A DNA stretch of 7,446 nucleotides from Streptomycetaceae bacterium (GCA_027486075.1 JAIXPU010000078.1:1-7446); one strand, 5' to 3'; positions 1 to 6,245 are shown, counted from the first letter of the stretch. Program-made: numbers and translations. Notes: generated by a model not told the origin, from the letters alone.

Positions 1-794
1 CCTGCAATTTCATGCCAGCCAACAGCATGGCAGGCGTGAAAGATTAGTTTGATTCCAATAAAGCCGAGTACTACCGAAAGTCCACGACCGATATGGATAA
101 GTCTTTCCATCAGTCCACCAATAAGGAAGTAGAGCTGGCGCAGACCCATGAGAGCAAAGACATTGGCTGTGATCACGATATATACGTTCTGAGTAAGCCC
201 GAAGATTGCTGGGATTGAATCTAAGGCAAAGAGTAAATCTGTCAGACCTAGTGCAATTAGTGCGATGGTGAATGGCTTTACGCCGCGCTCTTGGAGCACG
301 CGAATAATGCCGCTCTCTTTCTCATCTTCACCATGTGTTGCGCTCTCGGCATAGAGCTGAATTGCTGTGTAGAGCAAGAAGGCTCCAAAGACGAAGAAGA
401 CCGCTTCAAATCGAGCGATGACGGCAGCACCCACACTGATTGCAATAACACGGAGAATTAAGGCGATAACAATTCCAGCAAGTAATGCAAGCTGCTGACG
501 TTCTTTAGAGATCTTTAGCTTGGCGAGAATAATGACAAAGACAAAGAGATTGTCGAAGGAGAGTGAGTATTCGGTGAGCCAGCCCGCAAAAAACTCCTGC
601 TGCGCTTGTGAATCAATCCAACCCCCAAGTGAGATACCGAAGCCGATTGCCAAGCTGACGTAAAAGGCGGTCCACATGAGGACTTCGCGCATAGAGGTCT
701 CTTTATTGCGATTTTTAATCGCCCAAGTGAAGTCAAAGGTAAGGATTGCAAGTAGTGCAACAATTGTGATGAGCCACTCAGTAGTAGAAACCAT
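1..794 (-). CDS. TerC-family integral membrane protein (partial, C-terminus off the left edge)
   Basis: Reading the minus strand from the ATG at 794 gives 264 open codons that run off the window without a stop. The product is strongly hydrophobic, with about seven membrane segments in view. It carries the two acidic signatures of the TerC/Alx family: SLSFDNLFVF at residues 77-86 and FALDSIPAIF at 189-198, followed by the family-typical stretch NVFALMGLRQLYF at 211-223. TerC/Alx proteins are linked to tellurite resistance and, in E. coli and Bacillus, to manganese export and metal loading of exoenzymes; metal-ion export is a reasonable inference here. Family members are usually around 320-340 residues, so some 60-80 residues are probably missing. 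The start is preceded directly by a -10-like TAGTCT and lacks a Shine-Dalgarno sequence, suggesting leaderless translation. The gene diverges from the methyltransferase gene. Confidence 0.93.
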   Translation of the reverse strand, partial: MVSTTEWLITIVALLAILTFDFTWAIKNRNKETSMREVLMWTAFYVSLAIGFGISLGGWIDSQAQQEFFAGWLTEYSLSFDNLFVFVIILAKLKISKERQQLALLAGIVIALILRVIAISVGAAVIARFEAVFFVFGAFLLYTAIQLYAESATHGEDEKESGIIRVLQERGVKPFTIALIALGLTDLLFALDSIPAIFGLTQNVYIVITANVFALMGLRQLYFLIGGLMERLIHIGRGLSVVLGFIGIKLIFHACHAVGWHEIA

Positions 795-800
795 TACGGG

Positions 801-806
801 AGACTA
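801..806 (-). promoter_or_regulatory. Predicted -10 element of the terC-like gene
   Basis: On the minus strand the sequence TGCTAGTCT-N6-ATG contains an extended -10 (TGn followed by TANNNT). Transcription would start at or within a base or two of the ATG at 794, giving a leaderless mRNA. No convincing -35 was seen. It shares two bases with the opposite-strand -10 of the methyltransferase gene. Confidence 0.55.
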
Positions 807-810
807 GCAT
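805..810 (+). promoter_or_regulatory. Predicted -10 element of the methyltransferase gene
   Basis: TAGCAT fits TANNNT and lies 8 nt before an in-frame GTG at 819, compatible with a leaderless transcript starting near 817-819. It overlaps the divergent terC -10 at the central TA of CTAG. Any -35 would have to lie inside the terC-like coding sequence, and none is obvious. Confidence 0.45.
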
Positions 811-2003
811 TGCCCATCGTGAGCGAAGATCAACTCGAAGGCTTATTTAGTGAGATTGAATCACTTTTTAGCGCTCACCAATCACTAGTACGCGTAGTTC
901 TCTCAGGTCGTCGTCGCAATATGCAGACTCCTCATGGGCGCATCGATATGCGACCTGTGCTCATCAAGAGTGCGTTGCAGATTCAACTTACCTATAGCGA
1001 TGGCCGAGCCATGACGACAAAGAACTATTTGCCTGATGAAACACCACTAGCTGAGCTTCTGCGCGCCGGCTTTGCCAATATTTTGCTAGAGCAAACTTCT
1101 GGCTCAATGAGCGTTCGTATTACAAAAAAGGGTGAGCCACTGATTCATCGCACCAGCGAGAAGAAGGAACAAGTACTTGAGCACGATCGCACCAAGTCAC
1201 GTCTACTTCAGCCTTCAGATCCCTTTCTTATCGCTGTGGGAATTTCGGATAAGGAAGGCAATCTCAAGCCAAGTAAAGCCGATAAGTATCGCCAAGTGGA
1301 AGAGTTCTTACGCCTGCTTACACCTGCACTCACGAGCGCAATTTCTGCTGGACATATTCCAACTCCAACCCAAGAGAAGCCGCTCACAATTGTTGATCTG
1401 GGATGCGGCCATGCCTACCTGACATTTGCTGCACATCAATATCTGCGCAGCCAAGGTTTACCGGTATCGGTTATCGGCATTGATGTTAGAGCGACTTCAC
1501 GAGATCGCAATAATGAGATTGCCCAGCAATTGGGGATTGCAGACAGTATTGAATTTAGAGCCGAAGAGATTGCTGATACCTCTTTAACAAAAGCTGATGT
1601 TGCTATTGCACTTCATGCCTGTGATACCGCAACTGATGATGCTATCGCCTGGGCTATCAACGCAGGATCTGGGCTGGCGCTAATTGCGCCTTGCTGCCAC
1701 CACGATATTCAGGCGCAGATGAATGAGATCCCCGAGCCTTGGTCGATGATGACGCGTAATGGAATTATGAAAGAACGACTCGGTGATCTGCTTACTGATG
1801 CTCTTCGTATGCAGATTATGAAGTTACATGGATATCGCGTCGAGGCAATTGAATTCATTGGCGGTGAACACACTCCTCGAAATCTCATGATTCGTGCGGT
1901 AAAGACTGGAGCTATCGCTGATTCGGTAGAAGAGCAGCGCTACGAACAGATGCTCTCGCTCTGGAAAGTTAAACCTGCGCTAGCAGCCCTGCTGAGCCGT
2001 TAG
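810..2003 (+). CDS. Class I SAM-dependent methyltransferase, Methyltransf_32-like (397 aa)
   Basis: The C-terminal half is a Rossmann methyltransferase. Motif I DLGCGHAYL lies at residues 196-204 and the second strand VIGIDVR follows. HACDTATDD at 269-277 and APCCHHD at 293-299 are signatures of the Methyltransf_32 group that includes METTL25-like proteins, and they resemble the catalytic region of eukaryotic TRM13 tRNA methyltransferases. The N-terminal ~150 residues form a separate basic region (RRRNMQ, HDRTKSR) that could bind nucleic acid. The substrate is unknown; RNA is an inference. Two starts are possible: TTG at 810 with GGGAG at 798-802 seven nt upstream, or GTG at 819 read from a leaderless transcript, giving a protein three residues shorter. 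It is followed by argG after 10 bp. Confidence 0.88.
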   Translation: MPIVSEDQLEGLFSEIESLFSAHQSLVRVVLSGRRRNMQTPHGRIDMRPVLIKSALQIQLTYSDGRAMTTKNYLPDETPLAELLRAGFANILLEQTSGSMSVRITKKGEPLIHRTSEKKEQVLEHDRTKSRLLQPSDPFLIAVGISDKEGNLKPSKADKYRQVEEFLRLLTPALTSAISAGHIPTPTQEKPLTIVDLGCGHAYLTFAAHQYLRSQGLPVSVIGIDVRATSRDRNNEIAQQLGIADSIEFRAEEIADTSLTKADVAIALHACDTATDDAIAWAINAGSGLALIAPCCHHDIQAQMNEIPEPWSMMTRNGIMKERLGDLLTDALRMQIMKLHGYRVEAIEFIGGEHTPRNLMIRAVKTGAIADSVEEQRYEQMLSLWKVKPALAALLSR

Positions 2004-2006
2004 ACT
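2001..2006 (+). promoter_or_regulatory. Predicted -10 element of argG, overlapping the upstream stop codon
   Basis: TAGACT ends 7 nt before the argG ATG, and its first three bases are the TAG stop of the methyltransferase gene. There is no Shine-Dalgarno sequence in front of argG. A leaderless argG mRNA starting near 2013-2014 is the simplest reading; co-transcription from upstream is not excluded. Confidence 0.5.
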
Positions 2007-2013
2007 TACCGCC

Positions 2014-3342
2014 ATGTCCAAGGTTCTTGCATCGCTGCCTGTCGGCGAAAAAGTCGGCATCGCATTTTCTGGCGGTCTCGACACTTCTGTCGCCGTCGCC
2101 TGGATGCGCGCTAAAGGTGCGATTCCGTGCACCTACACCGCAGATTTGGGTCAGTACGACGAGCCAGATATCGATTCAGTTCCAGGACGCGCTAAGGAAT
2201 ACGGCGCAGAGATTTCAAGATTAGTTGATTGCAAAACTCCACTCGTTGAAGAAGGTTTGGCAGCCCTTGCTTGTGGCGCCTTCCATATCCGTTCTGGCGG
2301 AAAGCAATACTTCAATACAACTCCCCTAGGTCGCGCAGTAACTGGCACGCTCTTGGTACGCGCCATGTTGCATGACAAGGTTGAGATTTGGGGAGATGGA
2401 TCAACCTATAAAGGTAATGACATCGAGCGTTTTTATCGTTACGGACTCTTGGCTAATCCCAACTTAAGAATTTACAAGCCTTGGCTTGATGCAGACTTTG
2501 TGCGCGAACTCGGTGGACGTAAAGAGATGTCTGAATGGCTGGTGGCTAATAAGTTGCCATATCGCGACAGCACCGAGAAGGCTTATTCCACAGATGCCAA
2601 TATTTTGGGTGCAACACACGAAGCTAAGAACCTCGAGAATCTTGATGCATCAATTGAAATTGTTTCACCAATCATGGGCGTGAAGTTCTGGGATTCAAGC
2701 GTTGCCATCGCATCTGAAGATGTGAAGATTCAATTTGTGCAAGGTCGCCCCGTTGCTATCAACGGTAAAGATTTCTCAGATGTTGTAGCTCTCATGAATG
2801 AAGCCAATGCCATTGGGGGTCGCCACGGTCTTGGAATGGCTGATCAGATTGAGAACCGCATCATCGAAGCAAAATCTCGTGGAATCTACGAAGCCCCTGG
2901 AATGGCGCTGCTCTTCATCGCTTACGAACGCTTACTTTCTGCCATTCACAACGAAGACACTATTGCTAACTATCACGCCGAAGGTCGCCGCCTTGGACGC
3001 TTGTTATACGAAGGTCGTTGGCTTGATCCACAGAGTTTGATGCTTCGTGAATCACTGACACGCTGGGTGGCATCTGCAATCACTGGTGAGGTAACGCTGC
3101 GTCTGCGCCGCGGTGATGACTATTCAGTCATCAATACCACTGGCCCTGCGCTGAGCTATCACCCAGATAAGTTGTCGATGGAGCGCACAGAAGATGCGGC
3201 ATTCGGTCCTACCGATCGCATCGGTCAATTAACTATGCGCAATCTCGATATTGCCGATACTCGTGCAAAGCTCGAGATGTATCGCGATCAAGGCCAACTC
3301 GGTGGCGGAGATTTCAACCTAATTAAGGAGCTAGAAAATTAA
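2014..3342 (+). CDS. argG: Argininosuccinate synthase, long E. coli-type (442 aa)
   Basis: ArgG condenses citrulline and aspartate with ATP to argininosuccinate, the penultimate step of arginine synthesis in the cytoplasm. The N-terminal PP-loop AFSGGLDTS sits at residues 17-25. Further on are the family blocks YFNTTPLGRAVTGT, WGDGSTYKGNDIERFYRYG and EKAYSTDANILGATHEAK, then GGRHGLGMADQIENRIIEAKS. These, and the length of 442 residues, match the E. coli-type subfamily (about 447 aa) rather than the ~400-residue type found in the arginine operons of Streptomyces and Mycobacterium. No other arg gene is in the window, so it lies outside a classical arg operon here. The ATG at 2014 fits the E. 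coli N-terminus in length. The end overlaps the proposed start of the FKBP gene by five bases, suggesting translational coupling. Confidence 0.97.
   Translation: MSKVLASLPVGEKVGIAFSGGLDTSVAVAWMRAKGAIPCTYTADLGQYDEPDIDSVPGRAKEYGAEISRLVDCKTPLVEEGLAALACGAFHIRSGGKQYFNTTPLGRAVTGTLLVRAMLHDKVEIWGDGSTYKGNDIERFYRYGLLANPNLRIYKPWLDADFVRELGGRKEMSEWLVANKLPYRDSTEKAYSTDANILGATHEAKNLENLDASIEIVSPIMGVKFWDSSVAIASEDVKIQFVQGRPVAINGKDFSDVVALMNEANAIGGRHGLGMADQIENRIIEAKSRGIYEAPGMALLFIAYERLLSAIHNEDTIANYHAEGRRLGRLLYEGRWLDPQSLMLRESLTRWVASAITGEVTLRLRRGDDYSVINTTGPALSYHPDKLSMERTEDAAFGPTDRIGQLTMRNLDIADTRAKLEMYRDQGQLGGGDFNLIKELEN
3325..3330 (+). promoter_or_regulatory. Shine-Dalgarno sequence for the ATT-started FKBP gene
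   Basis: AAGGAG lies within the last codons of argG (Lys-Glu of the C-terminus), exactly 7 nt before the ATT at 3338. This is optimal spacing, and it is the best argument that ribosomes start at this unusual codon. Confidence 0.55.
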
Positions 3343-3823
3343 TAGTGTAACTAGAAAAGTCCTGGCAGCGATTTTCGTCGTTGTCCTAATCGCCGCAACC
3401 ATCCTCGGAGGAATTCAATTGACCGGATCAGAATCAACCAAGCTTCCTGCAGTCTCAGCGGTTGCAGGTCAGACTCCAACAATCTCAAAGCCTGACGGGA
3501 CTCCACCTGCCAAACTCGTATTTGAAGATGTCATTGTTGGAACTGGAGCTGAGGTTCTTCCAACTTCAACTCTGACTGTGCACTATGTCCTGATGACTTG
3601 GTCAGATGGCAAGCTCATTGAATCTTCATGGTCCGGAGAACCGGCAACTTTCCCACTGGCACAAGTTGTTCAGGGTTGGCAGCAAGGTCTACCAGGTGCA
3701 AAAGAAGGTGGACGCCGCCTCTTGGTCATCCCACCAGATATGGGCTATGGCGCATCTGGTGCGGGACCAATTAAGCCAAATGAAACTCTGATTTTCGCAG
3801 TCGACATTATCAAAGTCGCCTAG
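3338..3823 (+). CDS. Membrane-anchored FKBP-type peptidyl-prolyl isomerase (161 aa, apparent ATT start)
   Basis: Residues 59-161 form one FKBP domain that speeds cis-trans isomerisation of X-Pro bonds. Visible pocket residues are Tyr83 (VHYV), Trp114 (QGW), the IPPDMGYG block with Tyr137, and Phe153 near the end. The usual FD of the DGK-FDSS segment is replaced by Ile-Glu (DGKLIESSW). Upstream of the first conventional start (TTG at 3419) the frame stays open back to a stop at 3332. It encodes a textbook anchor: Thr-Arg-Lys, then about 18 hydrophobic residues (VLAAIFVVVLIAATILGG). No ATG, GTG or TTG precedes this segment in frame; ATT at 3338 does, with AAGGAG at ideal distance. There is no lipobox cysteine and no clear AXA cleavage site, so a single-pass protein facing outward, with a Pro/Ala-rich linker, is likely. 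A start at TTG 3419 would give a 134-residue cytosolic form. Confidence 0.85.
   Translation: MNSVTRKVLAAIFVVVLIAATILGGIQLTGSESTKLPAVSAVAGQTPTISKPDGTPPAKLVFEDVIVGTGAEVLPTSTLTVHYVLMTWSDGKLIESSWSGEPATFPLAQVVQGWQQGLPGAKEGGRRLLVIPPDMGYGASGAGPIKPNETLIFAVDIIKVA
3407..3411 (+). promoter_or_regulatory. Internal Shine-Dalgarno sequence before TTG 3419 in the FKBP gene
   Basis: GGAGG lies 7 nt before an in-frame TTG at 3419. The same bases encode Gly-Gly at the end of the predicted anchor segment. It could support a second, anchor-less product, or be coincidental. Confidence 0.35.
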
Positions 3824-3834
3824 TACTTCAAGAG

Positions 3835-5493
3835 TTACTTCTTCTTAAACCAGACAGTTGTTCCAGCTGGAATTTTTCCATTTACCAGCGGTTTAGAAGA
3901 GAGCAAGATTTCACCCTTGGGCATGGCGTATTCCTGCGCTCTAAAGTTTGTGATGCAGTGCCAGCCATTAGGCCTTGAGAAGTGAAGCACTGACACATCG
4001 CTGGTCTTGTGCCACTTAATCTCCTCCTTAGTCTGCAGCTCTTTACGTAGCTCTAGCGCGCGGCGATAGGTAGCAAGTGGGGAATGAGCATCTTTTTCTT
4101 CAACTTCGACAGAGTAATTGCCGAACCAACTTGGTTGTGGCAGGTGCGCTCCGCCTGTGCCAAAGCCAAATGATGAACCTGACTTTGTCCATGGCAGCGG
4201 CACACGGCAACCATCACGGCCCTTATCAATCTTGTGGTTGCGCAGATACTGCGGATCTTGGATGGAAGACTCTGGAATATCTGTCACTTCATGAAGACCT
4301 AGTTCTTCCCCCTGGAACATGTAGGTACTTCCCGGAAGCGCCAAGATATAGAGCGTTGCTGCAAGACCGTTATTTGTTCCAGATTCCATATCTAGCGGAT
4401 GAGATGTGCCATTGCTCAACATCCAATCACGACGATTTACGGCCGGGTTCAGGCCCATCTTCGTTGCGTGACGAATCTGATCATGATTAGAAAGAGTCCA
4501 AGTGCACGTAGATTTATTCTTCTCAGCAAGCTCAATCGCCTCTTGAGTCGCATTCTTATATGCGCCGGCTTCAAAAGGAGTATCGATAAAGCGGAAGTCA
4601 AAGCACTGACCTAAAGTCTTTGTGCTGGCATAGAGCGGCAAGCGTTCTGGGTGGACGAAGGCTTCAGCAACAGCAACTCGTGGGGGATCGTAGGTATTAA
4701 AGAGTTTGCGCCATTCTTTATAAATCTTAAAGAGGTCATCGCGATCGGCCAAGATTCCTTTGCCTTTACTGCCGCGCTGTTCCAGCCCTTCAAAGACATC
4801 AAGATTACGCAGTGGCTCAGATAAATCCTTCTTCAGGGCGTGAGCCACATCAATTCTGAATGCATCAACGCCGCGATCTGCCCAGAACTTAAGAGTCTTA
4901 AGGAAGTCTCTCTGGATTTCTGGGTTATCCCAATTGAAGTCAGGTTGTTCTGGTGCAAACCAGTGCATGTACCACTGATTATGTTTTCCACCCATCACAG
5001 ATTCGTGGGTCCACGCACTTGGCGCAAAGTGTGAAACCCAATCAGTTGGTGGAAGTTCACCTTTCTTGCCGCGGCCATCACGGAAGATGTATCTATCGCG
5101 GGCCTTTGAGCCAGGTTTGGCAGCGATTGCCTCCTTAAACCATTCGTGCAAATTGGAAGAATGATTAGGAACGATATCTACATAAACTCTGATGCCTACT
5201 TTATGAAGCGCGGCCAACATTTCATCAAAGTCAGCAAGCGTTCCTAGTTTCGGATCTACATCGCGATAATTGTCAACGTCGTATCCGCCATCGACTAGCG
5301 CAGATGGATAGAACGGGCTCAGCCACACAGCATCGATATTGAGAGACTTCAAGTATGGAATGCGAGAAGTGATTCCCTTAAGGTCTCCGATTCCATCACC
5401 ATTTGAATCGGCGAAGCTACGTGGATATATCTGATAAACCGAGGCTTGGCGCCACCAGTTCTTATCTTTGCTGAGGCCTTGTGACTTAGACAT
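3835..5493 (-). CDS. GH13 alpha-glucosidase (552 aa)
   Basis: This is a glycoside hydrolase family 13 enzyme, probably a cytoplasmic alpha-glucosidase acting on maltose, oligo-alpha-glucosides or similar. No signal peptide is seen. The N-terminus has the maltase-like block WWRQASVYQIYPRSF, then DGIGDLKGI and DIVPNHSS. The catalytic triad is visible: nucleophile Asp215 in DAFRIDVAH, acid/base Glu277 in VAVAEAF and stabilising Asp338 in LSNHDQ. A C-terminal beta domain ends in WFKKK. The length is normal for the family. Linkage specificity cannot be settled from sequence by eye; trehalose synthase or oligo-1,6-glucosidase are less likely alternatives. The ATG at 5493 is preferred over one nine codons upstream because the -10-like TAGAGT ends 7 nt before it and the extra residues (LCLRRVPH) look unlike the family. 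The gene diverges from the TRIC gene and converges on the FKBP gene. Confidence 0.94.
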   Translation of the reverse strand: MSKSQGLSKDKNWWRQASVYQIYPRSFADSNGDGIGDLKGITSRIPYLKSLNIDAVWLSPFYPSALVDGGYDVDNYRDVDPKLGTLADFDEMLAALHKVGIRVYVDIVPNHSSNLHEWFKEAIAAKPGSKARDRYIFRDGRGKKGELPPTDWVSHFAPSAWTHESVMGGKHNQWYMHWFAPEQPDFNWDNPEIQRDFLKTLKFWADRGVDAFRIDVAHALKKDLSEPLRNLDVFEGLEQRGSKGKGILADRDDLFKIYKEWRKLFNTYDPPRVAVAEAFVHPERLPLYASTKTLGQCFDFRFIDTPFEAGAYKNATQEAIELAEKNKSTCTWTLSNHDQIRHATKMGLNPAVNRRDWMLSNGTSHPLDMESGTNNGLAATLYILALPGSTYMFQGEELGLHEVTDIPESSIQDPQYLRNHKIDKGRDGCRVPLPWTKSGSSFGFGTGGAHLPQPSWFGNYSVEVEEKDAHSPLATYRRALELRKELQTKEEIKWHKTSDVSVLHFSRPNGWHCITNFRAQEYAMPKGEILLSSKPLVNGKIPAGTTVWFKKK

Positions 5494-5500
5494 GTGTGGA

Positions 5501-5506
5501 ACTCTA
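5501..5506 (-). promoter_or_regulatory. Predicted -10 element of the GH13 gene
   Basis: TAGAGT on the minus strand ends 7 nt before the ATG at 5493, with no Shine-Dalgarno sequence between them. This is consistent with a leaderless transcript. No clear -35 is seen at the expected distance. Confidence 0.45.
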
Positions 5507-5532
5507 CGCAAGCAGAGCAACCTCTGATAGCC

Positions 5533-5566
5533 AAATGAAGAAAATGTGACAGAAATGAAACATTTT
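5533..5566. promoter_or_regulatory. AAATG repeat cluster with inverted repeat, possible operator
   Basis: The divergent GH13/TRIC intergenic region holds AAATG at 5533-5537, 5542-5546 and 5553-5557. It also has a perfect 7-bp inverted repeat, AAAATGT (5541-5547) and ACATTTT (5560-5566), separated by 12 nt. A shorter nested repeat, AAATG-N3-CATTT, spans 5553-5565. The AAATGAA copies at 5533 and 5553 are 20 bp apart, close to two helical turns. Position and symmetry suit a regulator-binding site for either gene, but the region is A/T-rich and chance is possible. Confidence 0.3.
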
Positions 5567-5598
5567 TGCAGTTTTGTGCAGAGCCGTTATAAATTCCC

Positions 5599-5604
5599 TA
5601 TTCT
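5599..5604 (+). promoter_or_regulatory. Predicted -10 element of the TRIC-family gene
   Basis: TATTCT ends 7 nt before the ATG at 5612, the leaderless arrangement. An alternative is TTGCAG (5566-5571)-N16-TATAAA (5588-5593), a more classical promoter that would give a short leader of about 12 nt without a Shine-Dalgarno sequence. Confidence 0.5.
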
Positions 5605-5611
5605 TACCCCT

Positions 5612-6214
5612 ATGTCCTTAATGTTGACCTTGGATTTGCTTGCCACCTTCGCCTTTGCTCTCGTTGGTGCAAGAGTTGCCGCAGATAAAGGACTCGATTA
5701 CGGGGGAGTCGCATTTATTGCGGCCGTAGCTTCACTTTCTGGTGGAACGCTTCGAAATGTCTTCCTAGGTATTCGCCCTGTTTGGATTATCGATCCATGG
5801 ATAGTCCTGAGCGTTATCGCTGCAGTTCTTTTAACTTTGGTATTCAGGCGCGTGACTCATATCGGAAAGACGCTTCTCATCATGGATACCTTCGGACTTG
5901 CAGTGGCCGCCATGTCTGGCACTCAACTTGCATACGAGATGGATGTTGTCTGGTTTGGTGCAATCTTTCTTGGCGTCATTACCGCGGTCACCGGGGGACT
6001 GGTCCGAGATGTGCTCTGCCAATTAGAGCCGGTACTGCTACACCGTGAAACCATTGGGACATCAACCCTGATTGGCGCATCCACTTATGTCGCACTTCAC
6101 GGACTTGGCTTTGCCGACAACGTCTCAGCAATTGTTGGGGGATTAGTTGTAATTGCGACACGCTTGATATCGATTAAATTCGATCTTCACCTGCCAAAAT
6201 TTGAAAAGAAGTAG
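5612..6214 (+). CDS. TRIC / UPF0126 (YadS-like) trimeric cation channel family membrane protein (200 aa)
   Basis: The product is almost entirely hydrophobic and has an internal duplication typical of the bacterial TRIC (UPF0126) family: GGTLRN at residues 44-49 and GGLVRD at 128-133, each following a glycine/alanine-rich helix. About seven membrane helices are expected, and the tail is basic (PKFEKK). Prokaryotic TRIC homologues form trimeric monovalent-cation channels; some relatives have been tied to amino-acid uptake, so the physiological role here is open. The frame is open further upstream to an ATG at 5546, but those 22 extra residues (many polar and aromatic) are not family-like. They would also overlap the predicted promoter and the intergenic repeats. 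ATG 5612 with a -10 seven nt upstream gives the usual length of about 200 residues. cysD follows after 43 bp with its own promoter. Confidence 0.93.
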   Translation: MSLMLTLDLLATFAFALVGARVAADKGLDYGGVAFIAAVASLSGGTLRNVFLGIRPVWIIDPWIVLSVIAAVLLTLVFRRVTHIGKTLLIMDTFGLAVAAMSGTQLAYEMDVVWFGAIFLGVITAVTGGLVRDVLCQLEPVLLHRETIGTSTLIGASTYVALHGLGFADNVSAIVGGLVVIATRLISIKFDLHLPKFEKK

Positions 6215-6245
6215 CGCCTCTATGCTCTTTCACAAGCAAGCCCTG

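Noticed and set aside
515..763. Minus-strand open frame of 82 codons, rich in Ser and Leu
   Set aside because: It lies in another frame of the terC-like gene on the same strand. The terC frame carries family motifs across the whole region.
3345..3350. GTG at 3345 as a conventional start for the FKBP anchor
   Set aside because: It is out of frame with the FKBP domain and is followed at once by a TAA stop.
3819..3842. AGTACT palindrome as a terminator hairpin between FKBP and GH13
   Set aside because: A 6-bp palindrome has no loop and no following T-tract, so it cannot act as an intrinsic terminator.
4077..4490. Plus-strand open frame of 137 codons opposite the GH13 gene
   Set aside because: It lies entirely antisense to a well-supported enzyme gene. 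Its translation is rich in His, Cys and Arg without any recognisable motif, so it is a shadow.
5494..5520. Upstream ATG at 5520 for the GH13 gene
   Set aside because: It adds nine residues without family resemblance and overlaps the predicted -10 at 5501-5506. ATG 5493 is better placed.
5546..5611. In-frame upstream ATG at 5546 extending the TRIC protein by 22 residues
   Set aside because: The extra residues are not family-like, overlap the predicted promoter and intergenic repeats, and would make the protein longer than typical. ATG 5612 has a -10 at leaderless spacing.
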